Positions 10,343 through 18,551 of a stretch of 51,797 nucleotides of DNA are shown piece by piece. A model generated the notes under the pieces. The model made no database searches. It worked only from the letters and a program-made list of their open reading frames with translations, and was not told where the DNA came from. The translations under genes and the position numbers were made by a program. Within the stretch, counting starts at the first letter, position 1; every line of letters starts with the position of its first letter. The DNA is from an uncultured Acidobacteriota bacterium (GTDB lineage: Bacteria > Acidobacteriota > Thermoanaerobaculia > UBA5066): the NCBI GenBank assembly GCA_937888435.1, contig CALAQS010000277.1, positions 1-51,797 of the forward strand, read 5' to 3'.

Positions 10343-10370
10343 GGCTCTGAGAGGGGATTGCCGAAAAGCG

Positions 10371-10808
10371 ATGTCGTCGGTCGAGCGCCGCGAGGTGCAC
10401 ATGACCATTCCGGTTGCGCCGGAAATGGAGATCGCCGCCACGGCGCAGGTCTCGGCGCTCGGCGAGTGGATGGAGATGGGCCGCGACAAGATCGACGAGG
10501 TGAAGATGGCCGTCGTCGAAGCCTGCATCAACGCGTTCGAGCACAGCGCGACGCCCGACCGCAAGGTAGAGCTCGCCTTCCGCGTGGGTGCCGAGGAGGG
10601 CGGCCGGGGCGCCTATCTCGAGGTCGACGTCACAGACGCGGGCCATGGGTTTGATCCGACCCGGCTCAAGACCCCCGAAATCGCCGCCGCGCTGAGGTCC
10701 AGCCGGAAGCGGGGCTGGGGCATCAAGATCATCGAGAGCCTGATGGACGACGTCCGGATCGAGAGCGGCGAGCACGGCACCCGCATCGTCATGCGCAAGT
10801 ATCGATAA
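10371..10808 (+). CDS. RsbW/SpoIIAB-like serine kinase (GHKL ATPase, anti-sigma type)
   Basis: A 145-residue protein of the HATPase_c anti-sigma kinase family, which phosphorylates an STAS partner and holds a regulatory target inactive until the partner is dephosphorylated. The N box is EACINAFEHS (about 50-59), the G1 box DAGHGFDP (about 87-94) and the G2 box RGWGIKIIESLMD (about 114-126), ending in RIVMRKYR, as in the family. No sigma factor gene adjoins it, so its target is unknown. Its STAS partner follows 15 nt later and a PP2C phosphatase after that, giving a complete partner-switch set. An alternative start is the ATG at 10401. Confidence 0.85.
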   Translation: MSSVERREVHMTIPVAPEMEIAATAQVSALGEWMEMGRDKIDEVKMAVVEACINAFEHSATPDRKVELAFRVGAEEGGRGAYLEVDVTDAGHGFDPTRLKTPEIAAALRSSRKRGWGIKIIESLMDDVRIESGEHGTRIVMRKYR

Positions 10809-10823
10809 GGTATAAAGGACCGA

Positions 10824-11186
10824 ATGAGCGAGACCCTGAAAGTGGTCGTGGACCGGCCGGACGTCAACGTCGCCGTTCTCCGCACGGACGGTTACATCAA
10901 CAACACCGGAGGCGAGGAAATCGCCAAGGAGGCTTACGCTCTCCTGGGGTCGGGCGTGAATCGCCTGCTCCTCGACCTCGAGAAGACGAAGATCGTCAAT
11001 TCGATCGGCATCTCCATTCTCATCGAGATTCTGGAGAAGCTGCTCGATCAGGGGGGAAAGCTCGCTTTCTGCCGGCTGACGCCCACGATCGAGAAGACCT
11101 TCCAGATCATGGGGCTGGCCCAATATGCGCGCATCTTCTCCGCTCCCGAGCCCGCCCTCGCCTGGCTCCGGGGCGAGACCGAGTAG
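10824..11186 (+). CDS. STAS-domain anti-anti-sigma factor (SpoIIAA/RsbV-like)
   Basis: A single STAS domain of 120 residues. The phosphoacceptor motif, usually DS[ST]G, reads NSIG (residues 59-62) in IVNSIGISILIEIL. The first Ser is kept, while the Asp is Asn and the second Ser/Thr is Ile. The rest of the fold (RLLLDLEKTKIVNS, GGKLAFCRLTPTIEKTFQIM) is typical. It would be phosphorylated by the kinase encoded just upstream and dephosphorylated by the PP2C protein encoded downstream or the one at 1832. AAAGGA precedes the ATG. Its 3' end may overlap the next gene. Confidence 0.85.
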   Translation: MSETLKVVVDRPDVNVAVLRTDGYINNTGGEEIAKEAYALLGSGVNRLLLDLEKTKIVNSIGISILIEILEKLLDQGGKLAFCRLTPTIEKTFQIMGLAQYARIFSAPEPALAWLRGETE

Positions 11187-12795
11187 CGCGGCGATTCCCG
11201 GGCCTTCCGCCTCCGCGGCGGACCCGAACGCCGCGATTCTCGCGGCGCACCAGAGGCTCGCGGAGCTCGACCCGTTTTCCGACCGCGAGCGGCTCTTCGA
11301 CGGGATCCTCGCCGCTCTCCTGACGGCGGCTCACTCCGAGCGCGGCGTCCTCGTGGATCCCCTGCAGGCGTCGAGCTCCGCGCGTCCGGGCGTAGAGCCG
11401 CCGGCCGATCCGCCGATCACGATCCCGCTCACCGCGCGGGACGAGACGCTCGCGCTTCTCGTGCTCGAAAAGCCCCCCTTAGAGCCGGTCGGCTTCGCGT
11501 CGGTCACCGCACACGCGGCGCGCCTCCTCGATTCTGTGCGGATGGCCGACAAGGTGCAGAAGGCGGACTTCGAGCTGAAGTACAGGGTCTGGGAGCTGCA
11601 GAGTCTGTACGACGTCGGGCTCTCCATCGCGGGCACCCTCGATTTCGAGTTGCTCGCCGAGGACATTCTTTACAAGTCCATCTCGCTCCTCAATGCGCGC
11701 ACGGGGACGCTCATCGTGTGCGACCGCGCGGCGGACGGCCCGGTCACCGTACGCCATCTCGGCGAGCCGCTTCTCGACGGCGTGGCCGCGCGGCTGCTTC
11801 CCGCGACGGTGCTCCGCTGCAACACGCTCGCCGAGCGGGTGGGACTCCTCGTGCACGCCCCTGCCGAGAAGCTCCTCGCCGTGCCGATCCTCGCCGAGGG
11901 ACGCTGGCTCGGCGTGCTCGTCGTGGCCGACAAGGAGAATCGCGACGGCTCGATCGACGACTTCACCGAATCCGACGAGCGCGTGGCGTCGCTCTTCGCG
12001 AATCAGGCCGCGATCGCGCTCGAGAACGCGCGCCTGCACCGCGAGGCGGTCGAGAAGGAGAAGATGGAGCGGGAGATCGAGCTCGCCGCCTCCATCCAGA
12101 AGACCATTCTCCCCGAGACGCTCCCGGACGTACCGGGGCTCCTCGTGGCCGGCGGGAACCGGCCGACGAAGCAGGTCGGGGGCGATTACTTCGACGTCTA
12201 CCCGCTCGCGGACGGGCGCACGGCGCTCTGCGTCGCCGACGTCTCGGGCAAGGGCGTGCCCGCGGCGCTCCTCGTGTCCACGGTCCACGCCTGCCTCCAT
12301 CTTCTCGTGCCGGACGGCGCCTCCGACCTGCCCGCTCTCGTGGCGCGCGTGAACCGCCATCTCGTGGGCTTCTCCTCGACCCGCAAGTTCGCGACCCTGT
12401 TCATCGCCGTCTACGATCCCGCGAAAGGGACGCTCACGTACGTGAACGCGGGCCACAACCCCGGGCTCTGGGTCTCGCCGGGGGGCGTGACGCTGCTGCC
12501 GAGCGGCGGCGTGCCCGTCGGAATGATGCCGGGCGTCACGCACACGCAGGCCGTGATCCAGATCGCGCCCGGCGACACGCTTCTCCTGTACTCCGACGGA
12601 ATCACCGAAGCGCTGAACGGCGCCGACGAGGAGTTCGGCATGGAGCGTCTCACCGCGTTGGCCGTCGAGGGGCGCGCGCAGCCTCCCGCCGAGCTTTCCC
12701 GGCGCATCTTCGGCGCGGTGAGCGACTTCACGACCGGCGTCGCGCAGTACGACGACCAGACGGTGCTCATCGCGCGGGTCGTGTCGCTGGCGTGA
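11125..12795 (+). CDS. GAF / PP2C (SpoIIE-type) soluble phosphatase
   Basis: A cytosolic phosphatase of the RsbU class. After a Pro/Ser/Ala-rich N-terminus come a weak first GAF-like region (to about 140), a GAF domain (about 150-310) beginning at LQSLYDVGLSIAGTLDFELL, a coiled linker and a PP2C domain (about 330-556). Metal-site motifs are VGGDYFDV (about 350), VADVSGKGVPAALL, YVNAGHNPGLW, LLLYSDGITEAL and AQYDDQT. It probably dephosphorylates the STAS protein encoded just upstream. The only ATG in frame (11125) lies 62 nt inside the STAS gene; no GTG or TTG follows the STAS stop early enough, so the start could be this ATG or a rare ATT near 11191. Its stop overlaps the next GTG start. Confidence 0.87.
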   Translation: MRASSPLPSPPSPGSGARPSSAAIPGPSASAADPNAAILAAHQRLAELDPFSDRERLFDGILAALLTAAHSERGVLVDPLQASSSARPGVEPPADPPITIPLTARDETLALLVLEKPPLEPVGFASVTAHAARLLDSVRMADKVQKADFELKYRVWELQSLYDVGLSIAGTLDFELLAEDILYKSISLLNARTGTLIVCDRAADGPVTVRHLGEPLLDGVAARLLPATVLRCNTLAERVGLLVHAPAEKLLAVPILAEGRWLGVLVVADKENRDGSIDDFTESDERVASLFANQAAIALENARLHREAVEKEKMEREIELAASIQKTILPETLPDVPGLLVAGGNRPTKQVGGDYFDVYPLADGRTALCVADVSGKGVPAALLVSTVHACLHLLVPDGASDLPALVARVNRHLVGFSSTRKFATLFIAVYDPAKGTLTYVNAGHNPGLWVSPGGVTLLPSGGVPVGMMPGVTHTQAVIQIAPGDTLLLYSDGITEALNGADEEFGMERLTALAVEGRAQPPAELSRRIFGAVSDFTTGVAQYDDQTVLIARVVSLA

Positions 12796-14156
12796 GGCTT
12801 CGCGGAGGAACCCTCGTCGTGGTGGCGCTCGGAGTCGCGGCCTGCACGTTCTCGCGGGATATCACGATCCTGCCTCACCGGCTCGTAAGGTCTTTTCCGA
12901 TCGGGCTCGTGAGCTCCTACAACGCCGAAGAGCAGCTCCAACGCGGGTACATCCCCGAGGTCTCCGAGTTTCTCGCCGGACCGGGCGGCCAAAGCCTCGA
13001 CGCGGTCCGCCTCGACCGGCTGGCCGGCCAGGTGCTTCTCGAGCGCGGTGACTTTCACGGCGCCGCGCCGCGGCTCGAACGCGCTCTGGCGGGCACGGGC
13101 CGCGCGTCTGACCGCGCGGACCTCGCGTGGCTCCTGTCGCAGGCCGCGTACTGGGAAGGAAACTTCCCCTCCGCGGGCCGCTGGGGGCGCGTGGCGCAGC
13201 GCGAGGGCAAACGCGTGCCGGACGGCTGGCTCGTCTTCATGGAGTCGCAGGCCGCCCGCGTGCTCTACGGCGGCGCGGCAGCGGGAGAACGCCTCTCGCT
13301 CCCCGTCGGGTTCGGGCGGCCAAATCTCCTGCGCGTCGCCGTGCGCGTGAACGGGCGTCCCGCGGAGGAGATGGTCCTCGACTCGGGCGCGTCGCTGTCT
13401 CTGCTGACGGAGAGCGCGGCGGCCCGCCTCGGCGTGACGTTCGTCCCGGGCGCCACGGCCATGGCGAAGGGTCTGCACGAAGCGGACCTCCCGATGCGCC
13501 TCGGCTGGGTCGATTCCATGCGCGTCGGCGATCTCACGCTGACGGACGTCCCGGTCGGCGTCCTGCCGGACGGCACGCTCACGTTCGAGACGGCACCGTC
13601 CGGAGTCTTCCGCCTGAACGGAGTCCTCGGCGTCCATCTCATGAAGGAATTCGACTGGAGAATCGAGTTCAAAGACCGCCTCCTCCAGGCGCGACGGCTC
13701 GACCGGCGCATCCTGCGCGGCTCGAAGGACCAGAATCTCTTTTTCCGGCGGATGAAACCCATGGTGCGCGCCTCGCTCAACGGGCAGCCGTGGTCGCTCT
13801 TCCTCCTCGACACCGGGTCGGAGCCGTCGATGATCACGCGCGGCGGGCTGCGAAAGACGCACCTCTTCGAACCGGAGGCGGCGTACCCGATCACCCTCGA
13901 GGGGATCGGACAGTCGCGCGTGTCGTGGTCCAAGATCTCGAACGTGACGGTGGGTGTCTCGGCCTACATGGTCCGGTTCAAGGACATCGTCGTGAAGGAA
14001 GAGGCGGACGGGATCGAGGACGGCATCCTCGGCGCGTCGTTTCTTTCCTCGTTCGACGTGGAGATCCGGTTCGGCGCGATGACGCTCGTGCTCGAAAACC
14101 CGTTGGAGCGCCACCTGCGCCAGACGAGGGCGGCCCCGCAGGAGATCGCACGATAG
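12792..14156 (+). CDS. Two-lobed retropepsin-like aspartyl protease lipoprotein
   Basis: A 454-residue exported protein. The GTG start at 12792 overlaps the phosphatase stop (GTGA). The N-terminus (RLRGGTLVVVALGVAAC) is a lipoprotein signal with Cys at about residue 17. A helical TPR-like part (about 50-150: QVLLERGDFHGAAPRLERAL, AYWEGNFPSAGRWGRVAQ) precedes two aspartyl-protease-like lobes. The first has MVLDSGASLSLL (Asp about 197); the second has LFLLDTGSEPSMI (Asp about 340) and DGILGASFLSSFDVEI, which resembles the hydrophobic-hydrophobic-G element of the fold. Two DSG/DTG motifs in one chain could form a pepsin-like active site. Tight linkage to the switch genes suggests regulated envelope proteolysis (inference). 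Confidence 0.8.
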   Translation: MRLRGGTLVVVALGVAACTFSRDITILPHRLVRSFPIGLVSSYNAEEQLQRGYIPEVSEFLAGPGGQSLDAVRLDRLAGQVLLERGDFHGAAPRLERALAGTGRASDRADLAWLLSQAAYWEGNFPSAGRWGRVAQREGKRVPDGWLVFMESQAARVLYGGAAAGERLSLPVGFGRPNLLRVAVRVNGRPAEEMVLDSGASLSLLTESAAARLGVTFVPGATAMAKGLHEADLPMRLGWVDSMRVGDLTLTDVPVGVLPDGTLTFETAPSGVFRLNGVLGVHLMKEFDWRIEFKDRLLQARRLDRRILRGSKDQNLFFRRMKPMVRASLNGQPWSLFLLDTGSEPSMITRGGLRKTHLFEPEAAYPITLEGIGQSRVSWSKISNVTVGVSAYMVRFKDIVVKEEADGIEDGILGASFLSSFDVEIRFGAMTLVLENPLERHLRQTRAAPQEIAR

Positions 14157-14157
14157 A

Positions 14158-14925
14158 ATGAGGTGCGTGCAGGAGCGCCATCCACGGGGAGCGGCGGCGG
14201 CCGCCGCGCTCGCGGCAATGGTCGTCCTCCACGCGGGAGGCTGCCAGGGTCCGGCCGATCCCATGCAGAAGAAGCGGAACGACATGGTCGAGCGCCAGAT
14301 CGCGGCGCGCGGGATTCGGGATCCGCGCGTCCTCGAAGCGATGCGCACCGTGCCCCGCCACCTCTTCGTCCCGCTCGCGGAGGAAGCGTCCGCGTACGAC
14401 GACCGGCCGCTTCCCATCGGGAGCGGCCAGACGATCTCGCAGCCTTACGTCGTGGCCTTCATGGCCGAGCAGCTTCGCCTGACCGGGAAAGAGAAGGTCC
14501 TCGAGATCGGGACGGGCTCGGGCTACTCGACGGCGATCCTCGCGGCCCTGGCCACGAAAGTCTTCTCGATCGAGATCCGCCCCGAGCTGTCGCGCCAGGC
14601 GAAGGAGCACCTCGAGAAGCTGGGCGTGAAGAACGTCGAGCTGAAGGCGGCCGACGGCTACCGCGGCTGGCCCGAGGAAGCCCCGTTCGACGCGATTCTC
14701 GTCACCGCCGCTCCGGAGCGGATCCCGCCCCCTCTCCTCGAGCAGCTCGCCCCGGAAGGGCGGATGGTCATCCCGGTCGGCGCGTTCTACCAGGAGCTGA
14801 AAGTGATCAAGCGGCAGGGCGGCGGCTACTCGGAGAAAAGCGTCCTGCCCGTGCGGTTCGTGCCGTTCGTGGGTGAGGCCGAGGGCGCCCCGCCCCCGGC
14901 CCGCGACCCCGGAGCCTCGCGATGA
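14158..14925 (+). CDS. pcm: Protein-L-isoaspartate O-methyltransferase, lipoprotein form
   Basis: Methylates isoaspartyl residues in aged proteins with S-adenosylmethionine, starting their repair. Signature blocks are MVERQIAARGIRDPRVLEAM, GSGQTISQPYVVAFM and VLEIGTGSGYSTAILA (SAM site, about 115-130), then FDAILVTAAPERIP and LAPEGRMVIPVG. Before the enzyme lie about 35 extra residues with a hydrophobic run and a possible lipobox (HAGGC), so the protein is probably exported and lipid-anchored. Most Pcm enzymes are cytosolic, and an outside location raises the question of methyl-donor supply. The gene begins 1 nt after the aspartyl-protease stop and overlaps the next gene by 4 nt (ATGA). Confidence 0.9.
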   Translation: MRCVQERHPRGAAAAAALAAMVVLHAGGCQGPADPMQKKRNDMVERQIAARGIRDPRVLEAMRTVPRHLFVPLAEEASAYDDRPLPIGSGQTISQPYVVAFMAEQLRLTGKEKVLEIGTGSGYSTAILAALATKVFSIEIRPELSRQAKEHLEKLGVKNVELKAADGYRGWPEEAPFDAILVTAAPERIPPPLLEQLAPEGRMVIPVGAFYQELKVIKRQGGGYSEKSVLPVRFVPFVGEAEGAPPPARDPGASR

Positions 14926-15200
14926 GCGCCGGGACGGCGCTCACGAATCCCACGGTCCTTCTCGAACGCGTGCCCGTAAGGGAGCGCGGCGCGTCGCTGA
15001 CGCGCTCGGCCTGGCGCATCGCGGTGACGGCGAATGAAGGCACGGGCACGATCGTCCGCCTCGAGGCGTCGGACGGCGCGGTTCATTTCCGCGGCGACGG
15101 CCTGTTTCTCGGCTGGGGCGCGGACGAGATGGGCTCCGCCTGGGACGTGCTCGCGCGCTCCGACGCCCCGCCCGAGCCCGAGCTCATGCAGCTCGGGTGA
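14922..15200 (+). CDS. Small hypothetical protein coupled to pcm
   Basis: A 92-residue soluble-looking protein with no family I recognise. The ATG overlaps the pcm stop (ATGA), a strong sign of coupled translation. The central part alternates polar and hydrophobic residues (WRIAVTANEGTGTIVRLEAS, then GDGLFLGWG), suggesting a small beta-rich fold, and the C-terminus is acidic and Pro-rich. There is no signal peptide. It may assist pcm or the protease (inference). Confidence 0.65.
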   Translation: MSAGTALTNPTVLLERVPVRERGASLTRSAWRIAVTANEGTGTIVRLEASDGAVHFRGDGLFLGWGADEMGSAWDVLARSDAPPEPELMQLG

Positions 15201-15235
15201 GATGACAGTCAAACGTTTTTTCTCTTGGAGGACTC

Positions 15236-16018
15236 ATGCGATTTTCGACCCTCACTCTCACGGCTTTCGTACTCGCCGCCGGCTCGGCCGCGGCCTCCGA
15301 CGACCTGACGATCGTCTCGAAGCACACGCACGACGGCAAACCGGCGGGCACGTCCACGAGCTATCTCACCAGCGACCACGTGCGGATGGCCAGTGAAGAA
15401 GGACACGAGACGATTGTCGATTTGAAAACCGGTGTGATGACGATGCTGGACGGCAAGAAGAAGACCTACTACACCGTCACGAAGCAGGACATGGAACAGC
15501 TCGCGGCCAAGATGAAGGAGAGGATGAACGACCCGGAGACGAAGAAGGCCATGGAGATGATGGCCAGCATGAGCGGCTCGATGGCGACGTCGTTCGACGT
15601 GAAGAAGACGGGGGCGACGCGGAAGATCGCCGGGTACGGCTGCGAGGAATGGGCGATCACGATGGGCACGCTCTCCACGATCAAGGAGTGCGTCTCGACC
15701 GAGCTGCAGTACCCCGCCCACGCCTGGGACGCCTACAAGGACTTCGCCGAGAGCATGAAGAACATGATGAGCGCCTTCGGACCCATGGCGAAGAGCGGCG
15801 CCGAGCTGGCCGAGAAGATGAAGAACATGAAGGGATTTCCCCTCGGCTCCTCGACGGTCGTGGACGTCATGGGTCACAAGACCACCACGGAGAGCGAAGT
15901 GACGGAGGTCCGGAAGGGCTCGATTCCGGCATCCGCATGGGAGATTCCGGCCGGCTACACGAAGGTCGAGAACCCCATGCTGAAGGCATTCGAAGGCCAC
16001 GGCCACTCTCATCGTTGA
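15236..16018 (+). CDS. Exported DUF4412-type protein
   Basis: A 260-residue protein with a cleavable signal peptide (MRFSTLTLTAFVLAAGSAAA). The body is rich in Met, Lys and Thr, with repeated short patterns such as DLKTGVMTMLDGKKKTYYTV and a Met-rich helix (KKAMEMMASMSGSM). The layout of a modified-residue readout (ETIVDLKTGVMTMLD), a single Cys in GYGCEEWAI, another in IKECVS, and SEVTEVRKGSIPASAWEIPAGY near the C-terminus fits the DUF4412 family, whose function is unknown. GGAGG lies 7 nt upstream of the ATG. The C-terminus ends in a His-rich tail (GHGHSHR) that could bind metal. Confidence 0.75.
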   Translation: MRFSTLTLTAFVLAAGSAAASDDLTIVSKHTHDGKPAGTSTSYLTSDHVRMASEEGHETIVDLKTGVMTMLDGKKKTYYTVTKQDMEQLAAKMKERMNDPETKKAMEMMASMSGSMATSFDVKKTGATRKIAGYGCEEWAITMGTLSTIKECVSTELQYPAHAWDAYKDFAESMKNMMSAFGPMAKSGAELAEKMKNMKGFPLGSSTVVDVMGHKTTTESEVTEVRKGSIPASAWEIPAGYTKVENPMLKAFEGHGHSHR

Positions 16019-16077
16019 TCGGGCTCGACCCCGACGGAGGCCCGTACGGCTGATCAGAGGCGCTGACGGGGGCGGGC

Positions 16078-16878
16078 CTAAATCCCTGCCCAGCCCGGCT
16101 CCAGGCGCGTCCAGCCCTCCTCGATCGCCCACAGATCCATCGCGAGCGAGACGAGGTCGTCCACCTCGGGCAGCGGCCGCGCGTCGAGCGTGAGGTCGAG
16201 CGACTTGACGTAGCGGCGGCACGTCTCGCAGGCCTCGATGCGAACGTTCTTGTGCACGTCGCTCTGGAAGCTCGGCAGCTTCGTGGGATCTTCCTCCTGG
16301 CAGGATGGGCAGCGGATTCGGTTGAAGGCCCACTCCGTCCCGCAGAGCCCGCAGACGAGGTAGCGCGCGGCGCCGTTGGAGTCGGGCAGCTCCTTGCGGA
16401 AGGAGACGATCGGGGCGGAGCCGCAGGCGGGGCAGTGGCCTTCGTGCCGGGGCCGGTCGGCCGCGATGCCCGCGCGAGCGAGGACCTCGGCGAACGGGCG
16501 AAGGAACGCCCGCGACAGATAGTCCTCCAGCGCATCGCGTCCGCCTTCCCAGTAGACGCGGAGCCGGGTGGCGGCGGTCGTCGGGTCGTCACTCGCGCGA
16601 GTCTCCGCGGCCTCCGCCAGCTCCGGCGGCCCGTCGGCGGCGGCGAAAGAAAGCAGAGGGGGCAGCAGATCGGCGATGCGCGGCAGGTCGGCCGCCCCGC
16701 CCGAGAACGGCGCGTCGGCGTGCCGCGCCGAGATGGCCGCGGCAAGACGCCCCTGCAGGCGGAAGAGCTTCGCGGCGAAGACGAGGGGCTCGGCGACGGC
16801 AGGGGCCGACGCGGCGAGCAGCTCGGCGCGCGCAGTACGCTTTTCGAATTGATCGGAGACGTTCATCGAGGTCGCCAC
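16078..16878 (-). CDS. fdhE: Formate dehydrogenase accessory protein FdhE
   Basis: A rubredoxin-like iron protein needed for activity of respiratory formate dehydrogenases, acting in the cytoplasm before Tat export. Four CxxC-type pairs are visible in the C-terminal half: HCPACGS, VCGLCGTEW, RCPSCQ and ACETCRRYVKS. FNRIRCPSC and KSLDLT also match the family. The 266-residue length is somewhat shorter than the E. coli protein (about 309). The first codon is a GTG at 16878; an ATG four codons inside (16866) is an alternative. It is the last gene of the formate dehydrogenase operon, 63 nt after the cytochrome gene. Confidence 0.88.
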   Translation of the reverse strand: MATSMNVSDQFEKRTARAELLAASAPAVAEPLVFAAKLFRLQGRLAAAISARHADAPFSGGAADLPRIADLLPPLLSFAAADGPPELAEAAETRASDDPTTAATRLRVYWEGGRDALEDYLSRAFLRPFAEVLARAGIAADRPRHEGHCPACGSAPIVSFRKELPDSNGAARYLVCGLCGTEWAFNRIRCPSCQEEDPTKLPSFQSDVHKNVRIEACETCRRYVKSLDLTLDARPLPEVDDLVSLAMDLWAIEEGWTRLEPGWAGI

Positions 16879-16941
16879 GGCCCTTGGCTCTTTCTGCGAC
16901 AGAGTGCCGCAAAAAACGAAAAAGACAACCAGGACCCGAGG

Positions 16942-17631
16942 CTACTTCTGTCCCGTCACTTCCCGGTACCAGCGCGGGTGGTGCAGTCGTGCCCAGGCCT
17001 TCGTGACGGTCCCACGCACCATGGATCCGAAGGTGCCCGGCTCGGCGGCCGTGCCGAGGTAGATGTGCCAGATGATCGCGGCCGAGAACAGGATGAACGT
17101 GACGTCATGGAGCAGAATCGAAAGCTCGCGAACGAGCTGAGAGAAGCTGAGCGGGTACCACATGACGACGCCAGACACGAGGAGTCCGAGCGCGCCGAGC
17201 GAAACGGCGAAAAAGAAAAGCTTCTGGCCCCCGTTGTACTTCCCGACTTCCGAGTCGTCGCCCTGATACTTGAGGTATTTCCAGGCCCGCGGGCCGAGCC
17301 AGTCCTTTTCGTTCGGCTCGAGCTTCATGTCGCCCAACCAGTGGAAAAACTGGACGGTGGAGATCACCGTGAAGACGATGCCCGCCCATGGGTGAATGAA
17401 CCGGCAGACCGAGAGGCCCCCGAAGAGGTCCGCCATCCAGCGGAAAAAGGGAGTCCAGATCGGCATCCCGGTGAGCACCGAGACGAAGAAGCTGAGAGCG
17501 ACGCTCCAGTGGATGAGGCGCGACGAGAGGCGGTGCCGGACGATCTCGTTTCCGACGGCGACGTCTTCACGATCCCGGGCGACGGTTACCGCGTCGTCCA
17601 ACGCACGGTCGCGGATCGGGACAGCGCTCAT
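16942..17631 (-). CDS. fdnI: Formate dehydrogenase gamma subunit (cytochrome b556)
   Basis: Membrane diheme cytochrome that passes electrons from the iron-sulphur subunit to quinone. Of 229 residues, four TM segments are visible: LIHWSVALSFFVSVLTGMPI, HPWAGIVFTVISTVQFF, LFFFAVSLGALGLLVSGVVM and LHDVTFILFSAAIIWHIYL. Candidate heme ligands are the His residues in LIHW, FIHPW, LLHD and IWHIY. The C-terminal SMVRGTVTKAWARLHHPRWY matches the family. The N-terminal extension of about 30 residues before RHRLSSRLIHW is polar. It lies 22 nt downstream of the beta-subunit gene with a GAGGAAG Shine-Dalgarno. Confidence 0.92.
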   Translation of the reverse strand: MSAVPIRDRALDDAVTVARDREDVAVGNEIVRHRLSSRLIHWSVALSFFVSVLTGMPIWTPFFRWMADLFGGLSVCRFIHPWAGIVFTVISTVQFFHWLGDMKLEPNEKDWLGPRAWKYLKYQGDDSEVGKYNGGQKLFFFAVSLGALGLLVSGVVMWYPLSFSQLVRELSILLHDVTFILFSAAIIWHIYLGTAAEPGTFGSMVRGTVTKAWARLHHPRWYREVTGQK

Positions 17632-17653
17632 GGTGTTTTCTTCCTCTCCCCGC

Positions 17654-18538
17654 TCACACCTGCGGGAGGTTGGTCTCGGAATCCGCCGAGCCCTGCACTT
17701 GCTTGGCGCCGAAATTGAAGTAGTGGCCGACGGCGGCTACGAACGCGCCCGCGATCGCCAGCAAGCCGACGGGTCGGAGGATGTTCTTCCAGAACCTGAC
17801 TCCCAGCGGCACGTGCGGGTCGCGCGGCAGGCCATACCATTCCGGATGATCCGCGTGCGCGAGGACCGTGACGACGCTCGTCCCGCCGACGCCTTGCGGG
17901 TCGTAGAGCGCGGCGGTCGTGAAGCCACCCTTCTTGAGCTGATCCACGCGGAGACTCCCCAGCGCGACCATGTCTTCCTTGGTGCCGAAATGCAGGCAGC
18001 CGGTCGGACAGGCTTTCACGCACGCCGGCTCGAGTCCCACCGACGAACGGTCCACGCACAGCGTGCACTTCGCCATCTTTCCGGTCTTCGCGTGGAACTT
18101 CGGTACGTCGAAGGGGCAGCCCGTCTCGCAGTAGCCGCAGCCGATGCAGTTGTCCTGATTCACGTCCACGATCCCGTTGGCGTACTGCACGATGGCGCCC
18201 GGCGCGGGACAGGCTTCCAGACATCCCGGCTCGGCGCAGTGCATGCACTGGTCCTTGCGCATGAGCCACATCAGGCCGCCCTCGACTTCGCGTTCGTCGA
18301 AGCGGATGAGATTCCAGAAGCCCGCGTCGAGCGTCGGCATCGTCTGGTAGGTACCGACCTGTTGCGTCGAGAGCGGAGGCAGGTCATTCCATTCCTGGCA
18401 GGCCACCTCACAGGCTTTGCACCCGATGCATGTGGACGTGTCGATGTACTTGGCGACGGTGGGTACGCTTCGCATGCCCGAGGGACTTCCCCAGACCGAG
18501 GCGGAGGAGCGGCGGATCTCGAGGCTCTGTACGCTCAC
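17654..18538 (-). CDS. fdnH: Formate dehydrogenase beta subunit (four [4Fe-4S] clusters)
   Basis: Electron-transfer subunit of 294 residues between the catalytic subunit and the cytochrome. Four cluster motifs are present: CIGCKACEVACQEW, CMHCAEPGCLEACP, CIGCGYCETGCPF and CTLCVDR followed by PACVKACPTGCL. A single TM helix near the C-terminus (LAIAGAFVAAVGHYFNFGA) anchors it, as in the E. coli FdnH/FdoH type. The start is GTG with GGGGGAG 6 nt upstream; the gene begins 13 nt after the alpha-subunit stop. With a Tat signal on the alpha subunit, the complex should face the periplasm. Confidence 0.95.
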   Translation of the reverse strand: MSVQSLEIRRSSASVWGSPSGMRSVPTVAKYIDTSTCIGCKACEVACQEWNDLPPLSTQQVGTYQTMPTLDAGFWNLIRFDEREVEGGLMWLMRKDQCMHCAEPGCLEACPAPGAIVQYANGIVDVNQDNCIGCGYCETGCPFDVPKFHAKTGKMAKCTLCVDRSSVGLEPACVKACPTGCLHFGTKEDMVALGSLRVDQLKKGGFTTAALYDPQGVGGTSVVTVLAHADHPEWYGLPRDPHVPLGVRFWKNILRPVGLLAIAGAFVAAVGHYFNFGAKQVQGSADSETNLPQV

Positions 18539-18551
18539 GATCGTCTCCCCC

